From assembly GCA_018136815.1 (NCBI GenBank), contig CM030935.1:1-64000 (forward strand): a stretch of DNA of 64,000 nucleotides. Direction: 5' to 3'. Positions 40,943 to 52,218 of the stretch are shown in pieces; position 1 is the stretch's first letter; every line of letters starts with the position of its first letter. The translations under genes and the position numbers were made by a program. The DNA is from Isochrysis galbana (taxonomy: Eukaryota > Haptophyta > Isochrysidales > Isochrysidaceae). The notes under the pieces were generated by a model. That model was not told the DNA's origin and searched no databases. It saw only the letters and a list, made by a program, of their open reading frames with translations.

Positions 40943-43900
40943 ATGTCGTCGTCGCTCGGCTCCTCGCTGCCCGCGACGCTTTCCCCGTCGGGCGAGGGCG
41001 CAAACCCGCTTCTCCGCACACTACTGCGCACGCTCAAGCAACTGTACCTGCTCTGCGAGGCCGAGAAGCGGAGCGAGCTTGCTGCGGAGGTGCTCTACGC
41101 GCTTGACGTGTGCAAGGAGGACTTCATCTGCCTCGCTGAGAGCCTTGGCGCTGCGGCGGAGCAGCCGGGTGGGCAGCGGAAGGAGGAACTGCTTGGTGAC
41201 GCAGAGGGGGTTACCGCTGAGCAGCCCGGCGGACAGCTGGGCGCGCCGGAGGAGCCCGGCGGCGGCGGCGGCTGCCGAACGGAAGGCGGAGAGGGAGGCG
41301 GCGGCCACGGGTGCGACACGCACGTGGCCAAGCTAAGCGTGAGCGTCGCCGCGTCCACCTCGAGCCCGGAGACGACCTCCGAGCTTTCGCCGATGCACGC
41401 AGCGCTCGACTCACCCAATGCCAACGCACTTATGCTCGCGCAGCTCGAGAAGCTCGACATCGAGCTACTCCACGAGGCAGCCGCATACTTCCACACGCCG
41501 CAGGCAAGCACACTTGGCCGGCACGTGCCACACGAGCTCTCTCGCAGTAACCCGGCCGAACCGTCCATTCCCGTCTCACCTGTGTGCTCCCTCCGCAGGT
41601 CGGCGCCAGCGGCCAGCCCGAGCTGCTGCCGCGCGAGGAGCACGAGCGGCTGTACCTCTCTCGCGCGGCTGCCGAGGGGCGCGAGGCGCCGGCGCGCGCC
41701 TTCCTTGCTGCGCTACAGGCCATCATGCGTGGTGTGGCGCGACCCGCCGGCGCAGGCCGGCCGGCGACCGCCGCTGCGGTTGGCCGTCTGCGCACGACGC
41801 CGCCGCCGCCGCAGGCGGTGCCCGCTGCGCACGCTGCGCGCTCCACGGCTGACGCGCCGCCGCTGGTCGAGCCGAGCGGCAGGGGAGCCCCTCAGCACAA
41901 GTGCGGCAGCGCTCCACGGCTGGCCAATGCGCGAGTCAACGATGGGTGGGAGGATCCGCGCGAGAAGCGGCGGATGCGGCGCCGGCGGCTGTGGGCGGGG
42001 GGCAGTGATGGCGCGGCCACCGACGGGAGCGCGGGTGCGTCCAACGCGCCGTCGGCCGCACCGTCAGCCGGGCCCTCGTGCGTCGCCTCGATCGGCCCCA
42101 CGCCGCCAGGCACGCCCGAAATGCCGCCCGTCGTGCCGGTCGCCTCGCTGCCCTCGACGGCCCACCTCAACGCCGTCGCCGCGGCAGCAGCCGCGCCCAG
42201 CCTCGCGCCCGCGCGCGCGGCGGCGGCCACGGCGGGCTTGCGCGTCGAGGTTGCCGGCGCCGCCACCGAGCACTCCGATGCGGACGAGATGGTCGAGGCG
42301 ACTGGTGCTTGCACCGGCGTGCCTGTCGCCGGCATGTCGGGGGCGAGCACACCTGCGCCGCCAAGCACCACCTCACCCTCGAGCCGCGAGCGCATCATCC
42401 CAGCGTGGCGCGCGTGGCGCGACGAGACGATAACGCTCGCGCTTTCTGACGTGGGCGGCCACACGACCGAGCTGCTCGTTGGCGCCTCCGTCGCACCGGC
42501 AGCCGACGCCGAGTCGCTGACCGTCTCGTCCGTCTCGGGCTCGCACAAGCGGCGTAAGCGGCGGCCGCCGCCGCCGGCCTCCTTCTTGCCGACGACGCCC
42601 ACGACGCCGCGCTCCGAGCGAGACGAGGGAGATGCATCGCAGCGCGGCTCACCGAGCGGCCGTGTCGGCGGTAGCCTCAAGGAAAAGATCCTGGCTGGCA
42701 GCGCTGCCTCACCCCCTCGTGACGCTGACGCGATGCGCGAAGCGGCCGAGCGACGGCATGCACGTGCGGAGGCGCAGCGCGAGCGGCTTGCTGCGGAGGA
42801 GGCGTCGCGGCTGCGCGCGCAGCGTGAGCGCGAGGAGGCGGTGCGCGGGCGCAAGGTGGCTGCTGCCGCCGAGAAACGGCGCGCGCTCGAGGAAAAACTG
42901 GCGCGCGCCGAGGCTGCGCGCGGCGAGAGCCTCGGTGGCGTCGTCTCACGCGCACGCACCGAGAACCAAAAGGTGGAGGAGGTGGCCTTCATCAACAAGG
43001 TGAAGGACGACGTCGATGAGCGCGAGGCGCAGCGCGCGCGAACGCTGGCGGCGGAGGCGGCCTACGCGCGCTGGACAGCCGCGATCGAGCAGCGCGCGTC
43101 GCGCGCCGCCGAGGCGGCGAAACGGCGCGAGCAGGTGCGGCTGCGTGGGCGCGGTGCCGTCGCGACCGAGCAGGCGGCGCTCCGGCTCAAGGCGCACCAG
43201 CGCTCGGTCGACGCCAACCAGCGGCGGCTTGTGCTCGTCCAGGCGCTGCTCCAGCAGCGGCGTGAGCGTGCCGAGCGACGCGAAGCCGCTGTGCAGGAGT
43301 TGAGGGAGCGGCGCGGCGCGTCCGACGGTGAGGTGGGTGCGGCCGAGGTGCTGCACGCCGACGAGGCACGCTCGGTGGGCGGGCGCGCTCACCGACGCAC
43401 GGGCAACTGCCAGCGCTCGCAGCGGCGCAACGTGCGCGGGCTAGCCTCCGTCTCGGAAGCGTCGCTCGACTCGGCAGCGGCTTTGGGCGTCGCGTGCGGC
43501 GGCGGCACCCGCTCCTCGGACGGCACGACCCGCACCTCGGCACCGCTGCACGTGCGCTCGCTCTTCACTATCACCGATAGTGCGGCACCGGGTGGCTCGT
43601 TCGAGCACGAGGGCGCCTTTGGCCCGCTCTATGCCTCGGAAACGGACCACACTGAAGGCGAGGCAGGTGCGCCGACCGGCGAGCTTGACTCGGCGCTGGC
43701 AGCCGGTGGGCCGCCCGCCCCGTCACAGCAAGATAGCGCCACAACAGGCTCGCCCGGCCGGCGCTCGGCTCTCTCGCAGCTGAGCGAGGAGGAGCTCGAG
43801 ACGCGCCGTCGCTTGCGCGCGCGCACGAAGCGGATCCGCAGCCGGATGGCCGCGTCCGCCGTCGCAGTGCGCATGGACCAGCTCGACTGGCTGTGGGTGA

Positions 43901-45609
43901 GTGCGACGGGCACACAGGCGTCAAAGCGGCTGATGAAGCTCGCGCATGCGCTCAGCGAGGTGAGCGGCCAGCCGCAATCTGACGGTGCTGCAGCCACGGC
44001 GTGGGAAGTGTGCAAGATGCTCGAGGGTGGTCGCGAGCGCGAGCTGCATGCGGCGCGTCAGCAGGGCATCCTCGAGTCTCTCGTCGAGCTCGCCGCCGGC
44101 CCAGCCGAGGGCGGCGGCTGGCCATCGCCGCCGCGCCGCTCGACGCAGGTGGCGGCGACGCGCGCGCTGCTCGCAGCCTGCGCGCTCCCGTGCAACCGCA
44201 GCTACCTGCTGCTGCGCAACCACGCCGCTGGTCTCGCCACCTTCACGCTCGCGTGCGCTGTCGAGGCGGCCACGCATGACGCACGCGCCGGCCGGGCTGA
44301 CGCGATGGGCTTCGACGCCGACGTCTACGCTGAGGACGGCGCGCGCGCCGACGGTTTGCAGTCCAGCAACTTGCTGTTGCCGCTCCTGCAGCTGCTACGG
44401 CTACTCATCGCGACACCTCCGCCCACTGAGGCGGCGCGACGGCTGCGTTCCGATCTCGTGACGCTTCTCATCGCCTCGGGCGGCATGCACTCGCTGCAGG
44501 AATACTGCACCGCGCGCGCCGCTACTCTCGCGCAGGCGACTGCGCACGGCGCGCTCCTAGAACACTACGTTGGCCTGCTGCACGCGCTCCTGCTGCCGCT
44601 ACGCGACGACCCGTCGAACGCCTCGTGCGCGACGGCGCTACGCGAGCTGCTCCGCGAGACGCGGCTGTGCGGCGTGCCCGGCCTCGCATGCGCGATGCTC
44701 GTCGAGGCGACCCACCCCGATGGTGGCCTCACGCCGCGCGACCGGTGCGTCGATTTGCCCGTCGCGGGCGGCCCGGGGCGCGTGCTGCCTGGCGCGCAGG
44801 TGCTCTCGGTGTGCCGTCTCGCTGTGCAACTCCTGGCACACGTCGGCTCGATCGACGCGCCGCTGCTGCGCCGCGCGCTCGGCGCGGGCGAGCTCAAGGC
44901 GCAACTCCTTCACCTTGTCCACCTCGCGCTCGACCTCTTCGCCGACACGGGTGATTGCACGGCCGGCAGCGGCAGTACGAGTGCCGACGACCGCGCGCGT
45001 GCCGAGGAGGTTCGCGCCTTGCTGCACGAGCTGCTGCTACTACTCGGCATCTTCACCCACGGCTCGCGTGCCAACGCCGAGCTGCTCCGCTGGCGCAAGG
45101 GCGAGCATCCGACGATGCTGCACCGGCTCGTCTCACTCCCCTTCGCCTATTTCTGCGTGCCGCGGCTGCGCGCAGTGCTGTTGCCCACGCTGCTCTGCGG
45201 CTGTTTCCGCGAGCTGACCAACACTCGCATCCTTGCCGCACACCTCCACCCACAGCACCTCGTCCGCTTCCTGCGCGAGGAGATGGCCGCAGCGCCCGGT
45301 GCGCATGCCGCCACGCCTGCCGCGCTGCTCGTTGCCGACCCATCGCAGTTCCCCACCGTCACGATGGACTATGGACTCGCTGCACGCCTCCCACCATCAG
45401 AATGGGAGGCCGCGCTCCAGTTCTTCGAAGCGCCGCCCGAGCCACCCTCCTCGCCCCGCCGCACGCCGGCCACCTTGACACCAATTTCCACCCCCGGCCG
45501 CGCCTCGCCGCTCACCCTGCCCACGGGCCGTAAGGAGGCGGCTGACGGGGGGGTGCCGCCTGAGCGCGCCGGCAAGCAGCGGTCTGACCGTTGCGTGAAG
45601 CAGCCGTGA
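40943..45609 (+). CDS. SCAPER homologue, two exons
   Basis: Exons are 40943-41503 and 41599-45609. The 95-base intron is phase 0 and uses a GC donor (CAG|GCAAGC) with a CCGCAG acceptor. The product is about 1523 residues. The C-terminal half matches SCAPER, the ER protein that binds cyclin A2-CDK2 and is needed for ciliary function in animals: KRIRSRM (the family's KKIKARM), then LLHELLLLLGIFTHGSRANAEL, GEHPTMLHRLVSLPFAYF, LRAVLLPTLLCGCF and the terminal PPSEWEAALQFFE. Residues about 546-758 are a highly charged Arg/Ala/Glu coiled coil, also typical. The C2H2 finger that follows the coiled coil in animal SCAPER is not seen. Residues 188-545 are Ala/Pro-rich and poorly conserved. GC at third codon positions is extreme, like the other long genes here. 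Confidence 0.85.
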
Positions 45610-46101
45610 CGCAATACTGCCACTGTGCGCGCACACAACGCTCCACGCAGCGAGGGCCGAAAGGGCGTCGGAATGCCAACAAGAGAAGTGTTGTCGTCCG
45701 TAGTAAATGCCAGGTGCACTGCGAGGCATCAGTGTTCATGCTGATGTGCGGTCGCGCTACATGGGCGTGCGCTTGTATGGCGCGGCATTGACCCAAAGCT
45801 TCGTTGCCGTCTCATCGTATGGTGATACCGCACGTCGCGACCGTAAGAGCTCTCGCACGCTGTGAGCGCGTCGAGTGCTATTCTTGGGCGCCTTGCAGGC
45901 GTCCTGTCATCACGACTCCCTCTCGAGCCCGTGTATTGGTCATATGACGTTAGACTGCACGGAAGCAAACGCTTTTCTTCTCTGTGTGACCACCATTTCT
46001 TGCTCTTGCTACCGGTAGATCGCCTGAACGTGCATAGGGGGGGGTGGGGGCATCTGAAGATTCGGTAGGCCTGTACTTCTGCTGTCTAGGTTACGCTTCC
46101 T
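45610..46101. other. 3' region of SCAPER
   Basis: No second gene or repeat recognised between the SCAPER stop and the LINE start at 46102. Confidence 0.5.
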
Positions 46102-46257
46102 CAACTACTTGTATAAGTGGGGGTCAGTGGGGGGCCTCGCGCCGCCCTCTCTCCATCACGGACACCCCCCTTGGGTTGGGTAGGCCTGTACAACCAACCT
46201 CAGCCCACCCTGCCTTCTGGCAAGGGCTGAGCAAAAACTATTGTTATAGTTTTAGCG

Positions 46258-47875
46258 ATGGAGCGCGCGCCGACCGCTCCCACCTCCCAGCCCCCCGCCG
46301 CCACGACGCCCCACCGGGGCCGCCCCAAGCCGCCGGAGCCGAAGCGCTCACAGGCCGCCCCCCTGACTGACAGTGACGTGGACATGATCATGCCGCCATC
46401 GCCTCCACAGCAGCCACACAAGCAGGGAACAGGCAGAGTCCTGTTCCCTGCAGACCAACAGGACCAGCCTCTGGCCCTCCCGCCTGCCTCTGCCGCTTCT
46501 TCACCACAACAAGGACTCCCCATGGTGGGTGGCAGCCTTGCTGCCACCCCCATGGAGGCAACTCCTACCTTCTGTGCACCCCTCGGGGGCGGGCACTTCA
46601 CTCAACAAACAATCATTGGAGCCTTTACGGCTTCCAACCCCTCAATAATAATAATCTAACTGAGCATTAGTACCACGACTCTCACTAGCCCGGTACTAAC
46701 ACGACAACCCTCAGTGCACCTGCCCGTACACCTTGACGCGTGTTGATGCCACAGATACATACACCTATGCACCCCTCCACATCTCCCCCCTCGCAGGCCC
46801 CCGGCTCCCATTCTAACTCCCCACAAGTTAGAATGAGGGAAAACCCATTGAGGCGGTCCGGTCGACGCCGGCCGACTCTCCGGGAAAAAGCACCGGGGGG
46901 GGGGGGGGAGGAACTCTCGTCAACAATAAAGGGGAACGGCCCTTACCGGCTCGCGCCGTGAGCGATCCTCGAGAAATAAGTGGCCGCGACTCGAGTAACC
47001 TGTGCCACTCCTAGGGTACTCTCCTCGACCTTGGGTCACTCCCTTCTCTCTCCCTCCTGTCGCCAGCCGCCCCCTACCCGTTTGCTAACGCAAACAGGGC
47101 CTGTTTCTCACCGCACTCCGTCGGGGGGGGTGCAAAATCCCCCCTCTCCCTCTCTCCACTCTCACCCCGCGTCGTCCCTGTGGCGCGTCGCCATGCGCGC
47201 GCCCTGGCCTGCTCTCAGAGGTTCTGTGGGGGCTCCCAGAGGGCCAGCAGGGCAGCTCAGGGGGCAGTGGAGGCTGGGGCTCAGCCCCTGGCCCCCCCTG
47301 CCTCTCCCACGCTTGCCACGCTGGTCATGGGAGCCTCCCAGGGGCCCCTGTATGCCTGGCGACCAGGGACAGGGGGGGAGTCAGCTCGAGGGCAGGCCCA
47401 ATGCGGGCGTGGGAGTGCGGCTCGCGGCCCGCGCCCACTGGGGGTCTGGGCTGTCTTGTTGAGTGCCCTGCCCCTGCCAGAGGGCAGGGGCTGGGGTTGA
47501 ATGTACGGGCCCACCCCGGGGGGTGTCCGCGATGGAGAGAGGGGGGCGCGAGGCCCCCATTGACCCCCACTTATAAAAGTAGGTTGGCTTCCAACCCCTC
47601 AAACAACAATCCACAGAAGTCGTACGCTGAGGCGGCCGGCCCCAAAGGGAAGCAACCACAAGAAGCACAGAAGGCTCCACCTCTGCCCCCTCAACATCCA
47701 CCGCCGCCCTCGCGCAAGCGTGCGGACCCACAGTCGGAACCGAAGTCAAACCAAACACACAACACACACGCACAATTCGCCTCACCTCCACAAGATGATG
47801 AGGAGGAACCGGACGACACTCCTTTCTTCATACAGCTAGCCCAGCTAGCTGAAGACAAGAAGGAGATCAAAAGTG
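46258..47875 (+). pseudogene. LINE ORF1 (gag-like), interrupted
   Basis: The segment before the insertion (46258-46645) is Pro/Gln-rich with an acidic DSDVDMIMPPSP motif. The segment after it (47603-47875) contains KSYAEAAGPKG, a motif typical of LINE ORF1 proteins just before their nucleic-acid-binding part, then an acidic DDEEEPDDTPFF. The 940-base family A insertion with its 17-bp target duplication breaks the frame, so this copy cannot make ORF1. The 3' end is lost in the gap. Confidence 0.75.
46646..47585 (-). mobile_element. Family A retroelement inserted in LINE ORF1
   Basis: The element is bounded by GGCTTCCAACCCCTCAA at 46629-46645 and 47586-47602 (17 bp). Its 5' head is at the right (AACCTACTTTTATAAG on the minus strand) and an ATTATTATTATTGAG-type 3' tail is at the left. 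Length and internal blocks match the copies at 26774-27710 and 57574-58488, though this copy is more diverged. Confidence 0.88.
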
Positions 47876-47975
47876 NNNNNNNNNNNNNNNNNNNNNNNNN
47901 NNNNNNNNNNNNNNNNNNNNNNNNNNNNNNNNNNNNNNNNNNNNNNNNNNNNNNNNNNNNNNNNNNNNNNNNNNN
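47876..47975. other. Assembly gap (100 N) inside a LINE
   Basis: A 100-N scaffold join, probably caused by the repeat content on its left side. Confidence 0.99.
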
Positions 47976-48666
47976 TTCGAGTACAATAGTAGAGAGATGG
48001 ATTCGAGGCGAGCTTATATCTATGCAGAAAGGAATCTCTCTGAGAGTCTGGTGCGTAGTCGAGCGCCATTGTACAAAGGGTGTGAAGAGATACGCGGTGT
48101 GAGAGGAGGAATAAATAGGAAGAGCTAGTAAGAACTCCCTGGGAGGAGAAGAAGAGAGAGATTCGAAGGGCAGGGGAGAGGAGAGAAGCTTGAATAAGCG
48201 AGAGAGAGAAAAAGAAACGTGCTCCTTCTGGTAGGAGTACCCAGGAATTTTCTACGAGATGTGTACATTATTAGCAAATCATAAGGAGAGAGAGAGAAAA
48301 GAAGGAGAAAGGGGGGAGAGGGGGCGTGTTTGTTGGGGGCAGCAGGGAGACGGAGAGAGAGGGGTGGATGATGTTGCGAGGAGAGAGAGAGGGAATGAGT
48401 AGATAGAGGGAGGGAGTATGAGTAGGTAGGAAGGAGTAGAGGGAGGGGGGGAAGAGGCAGAGGGATAGAGAGGGAAAGAAAGGGAAGAAAGAGAAAGGTA
48501 CTCCAGAGTTCTCTAGATAGAGGGCGACTTTTGAGAGGGAAGAGAGAGAGAGAGACAGAGAGCAGGAGATCGGGAGTGAGGGAGAAAGAGGGAGAGAGGG
48601 AGAGAGGGAGGGACCGGAAGAGGAGAGAGCTGAGGGACGTTACTAACAGTGGGGTGTGCGCCTGCC
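47976..48666. other. Purine-rich spacer
   Basis: From about 48100 to 48640 the plus strand is dominated by GA-rich repeats (GAGAGAGGGAGAGAGGG-type). Elsewhere in the window such tracts lie just upstream of genes, pyrimidine-rich on the coding strand. Here that would point to a minus-strand gene in or beyond the gap. Confidence 0.55.
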
Positions 48667-49122
48667 ATGATCATCCCAGACCATCTGCCCGCGCGTTACT
48701 GCGGCCGTGGACCGCTTTGCTTCCTCCTCTTCGTCTCTCTCTCTCTCGCAGGAGCCGCCTCCTATTTCTATCTCCTCGCTCATCCCACCTCTGGCTTTAA
48801 CTCTCCTTCTCCCAGTGCGCTGGCGGTAGAGCATGGTCGTCCCCGTGAGCTCTGGTCCCCTCGCTACCGCAACAACTCGCTCCTCTGCCTTGAGCCGCGC
48901 GAGCACGGGCTGGTGGCTAGCTGGTACTTAGGGAAGGGGGGAGCAATCTGTGCTGAGAAGGTGGAGGTCTCCGGCTGCGAGCGGGAGCTGCTCGAAGGGT
49001 GTGTGACGGGGAGGAGACAGATAGAGTTGGGTGAGAGCTGCTGCAGCGCTCTCTCTGTCGTTTGCCGCGCCTTCTACGCCTATGCGCACCGGTGTGAAGA
49101 GAGGCTTGTGATGAGAGAGTAA
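48667..49122 (+). CDS. Possible small cysteine-rich membrane protein
   Basis: The frame is open for 151 residues from the ATG at 48667. I do not recognise the family. An N-terminal hydrophobic segment (LCFLLFVSLSLAGAASYFYLL) could be a signal anchor. The rest has about nine Cys and three Arg/Glu-rich stretches (CERELLEGC, ESCCSALSVVC). A CTCTCTCGCAG string within the frame could be a splice acceptor, in which case this would be an internal exon of another gene. Support is limited to the open frame and its non-random composition. Confidence 0.3.
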   Translation: MIIPDHLPARYCGRGPLCFLLFVSLSLAGAASYFYLLAHPTSGFNSPSPSALAVEHGRPRELWSPRYRNNSLLCLEPREHGLVASWYLGKGGAICAEKVEVSGCERELLEGCVTGRRQIELGESCCSALSVVCRAFYAYAHRCEERLVMRE

Positions 49123-49974
49123 GGGAGGGGGCTGGGAGTACGCCTGCATGTTCCTGAAGTGAGACATGAGGCGCGCTAGGGTCTTGCTCGCAGAACCTGT
49201 GACGCCGCGCGCACGAGCCACGTCGGTAGAGTCTGCAGCATACGTGGTCGAACTTTGCGCTTGCTGGCCAATGCGACCGTTTGCTCCCAATGGCGACAAA
49301 GCGGACGTGTCAACAGAGGAGATGACGAGGGGAAGCGGGGCTCTGGCAAATCGGCCATGCGAACCTTTTGCAGGCGGGCCCGAGGATAGATCGCAGGGCT
49401 TGGGTGCTCCACATCTGGCGAAAGTCACGGACGACTCTATTGTCCCCTATTGGGTCGCCTCTTTTGCCGGACCTCAGGCCTCTCCTTTTTTCATTTGCCA
49501 GTGCAACACTGCCACACTAAGACTGCCATCAGTCTTCTTTTCCTGCTGCTGCACTATTGCTATTCGTTATGAGGTCGGCAACCTGTGCCTGTGTTCCAGT
49601 CCTTGCCAAGAACGCTCTAATTCACCTCTCGTCACATGCCATGCACTTGGCATGATGTGGCCCGGTTTGGCACGGCATGCCCCCTCTAGCGTGGGCGTAT
49701 GGTAACAGCCGTTGAAACGGCTTATCGCGCCTCATCTGTATGCCCCTTTCGCCTGCGATCAAGCGATCTATCACGTGCCATGAATCACACAACTTGGCCC
49801 TCGGTCGGCATGGCTGATGGTGCGGCGTACGCTCATCTCAATCTCAATCCGAGATTCAATCTGTGTGTTAGTTCTTCGCATAAGATGGAGTGCCCCGGCC
49901 CCGATTAGCGGGATGAAGAAATGGGCCCGCAGTTGGATGTGATGATTATAGTGATGTGAGTGAAATGGTGAGAA
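49123..49974. other. Intergenic, no gene recognised
   Basis: Mixed composition with an open plus-strand frame of about 180 codons (49166-49705) that lacks any recognised motif. No repeat was found in common with other parts of the window. Confidence 0.45.
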
Positions 49975-51050
49975 AAAAAAACATTCTTGAAGGTGCCCGC
50001 TAAGCTACTAGTGACACGCACTCTCCCGCGCTTACGCTCCCATCGCCTCTACCCCAACCTCTGCTCCCCCGCCCGCTCCCCCCCTCGTTCCTTTGTCTTC
50101 GGTTTTGGGGGGTCGGCCCACGTACACTACTTTGGGCCTAGCACTTGGGGGAGGGGAGGGGCAAGCCTCTTGCATTTGAATTGCGCCTGTCCCGGGGCCA
50201 ATCTGCCCCAATGTGGGGGCCGGGCCTTTCGGCCTTCCCCAATGGGATTCTCGCGAGGAGGCATATTGCCTCCCTCGGCCCAGTGTTATCCCTGGTCGCT
50301 AAGTCCGGTGATTTTTTTTGTTGTGTTATATGTTGTATGTTGAGACGCTCTACTACTGATACGAGTTTACTACTTGGAACTAGTTCGTTGTCGTCGTTTG
50401 TTTCGAATAGTGGGCGGAGTTCGTTGACATCTATACGTTTCTTGGGTTGGCGGCCCATGTCGGCTTTGGCTCTTCTCGATGCATCCGTGTTGTTGCCGTG
50501 GAGCGCCGCTTTGCACAGCGTGGTGTATCTTTCAAGTATTCTTCTGACGACGTGGTCGCTGTTGAATTTGATGTTGTCGTAGTGTATCCGGTAGAAGTCA
50601 GTGAGTATGTATCTCCATGCTAATAGGTATAGGATCTCTCTTGAGGGCGGCGATGATGCATGTGGTAACATGAAGAGTCTTTTTGTAGCTTTCTCTGCTG
50701 TCGTGTTGTGCACAGGGTTGTCGGCCGGTGTGAGGTCCGTTAGGTAGTGTATAGTGTCGAACACGTTGTCTAGCGCTGGGCAGGTCCCAAGATGGACGGA
50801 CGATTCGTTCTCTTGCGCGCAAAAGCGGCAGGTGGGGTCTCTGTTCGGGAATCGGTTATATGTGCCTATTCTACGATGCGTTATATGTTTGAAGTGCATA
50901 TACATGTCTCTGGAGGTGATGATCGGGGAAGTGTATATGCGGGCCACGTGTTTCCACGTGTCAGAGTCTACCGGTAGTCTTTCGCTCCATCGAACGGGTC
51001 CGTTCTGTTCGGCGCGGCTTGGATTCCAGTTTTTGGAGCTGCACAGCCTC
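49975..51050 (-). mobile_element. 5'-truncated LINE (non-LTR retrotransposon)
   Basis: On the minus strand the open ORF2 3' part is followed by about 160 bases of 3' untranslated sequence that end in CAAGAATG and nine T (left end 49975). This matches the T-tailed 3' ends of the related copies. The 5' end near 51050 abuts a LINE 3' fragment in the same orientation. The element is thus truncated at its 5' side by insertion into, or recombination with, an older copy. Confidence 0.75.
50138..51047 (-). pseudogene. LINE ORF2, C-terminal part
   Basis: The frame is open for about 300 residues and has no start of its own. It carries MHFKHITHRRIGTYNRFPN and CRFCAQENESSVHLGTCP, the RVT-type zinc motif. 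It aligns with the frame at 18979-20547 over its whole length (for example WKHVARIYTSP versus WVHIARLYAMP), but the two are clearly diverged. The upstream reverse transcriptase and endonuclease are absent, so it is a truncated copy. Confidence 0.8.
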
Positions 51051-51055
51051 TATCT

Positions 51056-51235
51056 ATGCAGCCACGCCCGCTTCCCTTATCCCCCCTTCACCTGCCTTGC
51101 GGCTCGTCCCCTCGTGCTCTACCTAGGGGCTGGGTGTAGTGGGTCTCCGGTGACAGGCGGCGTGTACCGGTCCCTGATGGCTTTCCTCCCAACTTCTTCT
51201 TACGCCATCGGGCTACCAGTCGTTGTGTATTTACT
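51056..51235 (-). repeat. LINE 3' untranslated fragment
   Basis: The stretch matches the block shared with 17990-18240 and 53094-53330 (GTCCCCTCGTGCTCTACCTA and GGCGTGTACCGGTCC). The terminal AATATT...T-tail part is missing because the neighbouring LINE joins here. Confidence 0.65.
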
Positions 51236-52218
51236 TTTTGTGTTGAGTGACGGGCGCTTGCATTTCGCAGTTCAGCGTAGCTATGGGCATTAGGGGTTGG
51301 CAGACATATCCGGATATATCTCCCGGATATTTAGGCCGCTTTGGGCCGAATGGATATCCATGGATATTTGGCGGATATTTAGGGGGCCGGATGGGCTGAA
51401 CGCAAAAACAAAACCATTGTAACCACTATTTAGCGCGCGAAAATGCTTACGTGAATGCGCGCGAAGCCTGCTTTTTTTTTGCCGGGGCAAACCCCACGCC
51501 TGACCCCGAGTATGCGGCTTCGTGGCTGCTGTGATACTTTGATAAAAGGCCTTAATACTGTGATAAAAGACGGACGAGAGCTGAGAAGACCGAGACGCGG
51601 AGGAGGAGCGCGAGCAGCAGGCAGTGCGGGCGATGCCAAGTGAGCCTCAATCAAGCTCCGCAGACCGCACACCCGGAGGCCCGGTGCCCTGGCCTTGCTG
51701 GCTTGTGTGCCAAATCATCCAAATCCCGCACTCGCTACGCACTGCGCACTGCACTGGCCCGCGCTCGCACCGCTCGAGCTGCGCTGCGCACACGCCAGGC
51801 GCCAGGCACCGGCCCAACCTGCGTTGCGATGTGTGCGATGTGTCTGCGTTGCGCTCACTCACGTAGCCGTGAGAATAACGAGCCTGCCGCTGCTCTGTCG
51901 AACACGCGATGACTACTGGCTCATAGGCAAAGGGCCGTTCGATCGAGCCGGCAGCTGACGCGGTCGTGGAAGGATCGTTGATTACTGTTCTCGGGAAGAT
52001 GTCTGAAAGGTCATAGTAAGAATCGGGTCTGACAGTGTCTGCCATCGAGCGCTACGAGCGATGAGGTAGACTGAAGACTGGAGGATTGCGACGCGTGGCG
52101 TCGGAGAGTAGGGACGAGGCTAGCTAGCGAGCTAGTGGAAGAGAGAGAATGAGAATGAGAGCTTCTTAGGTCCGAGGTAGACACGGGAGACTACAACGCA
52201 TGGACTCAAAAAGGTTGA
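51236..52218. other. Intergenic with GGATAT cluster
   Basis: At 51302-51383 the sequence holds several GGATAT words, including the palindromes ATATCCGGATAT and ATATCCATGGATAT and two copies of CGGATATTTAGG. The remainder is unremarkable. Confidence 0.5.

Larger units (their letters stand above)
46102..47875 (+). mobile_element. LINE 5' end with ORF1, split by a family A insertion and cut by a gap
   Basis: The LINE starts CAACTACTTGTATAAGTGGG, the same head as family A, with a 155-base 5' untranslated region. This includes a second hairpin, AAAACTATTGTTATAGTTTT, directly before the ORF1 start ATGGAGCGCGCG at 46258. ORF1 is open to 46645 and continues in frame after the nested element (from 47603) up to the gap at 47876. 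ORF2 would lie beyond the gap. It is the only copy in the window that shows the natural 5' end joined to ORF1. Confidence 0.82.

Noticed and set aside
41892-42998. Minus-strand frame of 368 codons inside SCAPER
   Set aside because: Antisense of a GC-rich coding exon; the plus strand carries the conserved protein.
49166-49705. Plus-strand frame of about 180 codons
   Set aside because: No motif, no start context and no splice-site support; not distinguishable from chance.
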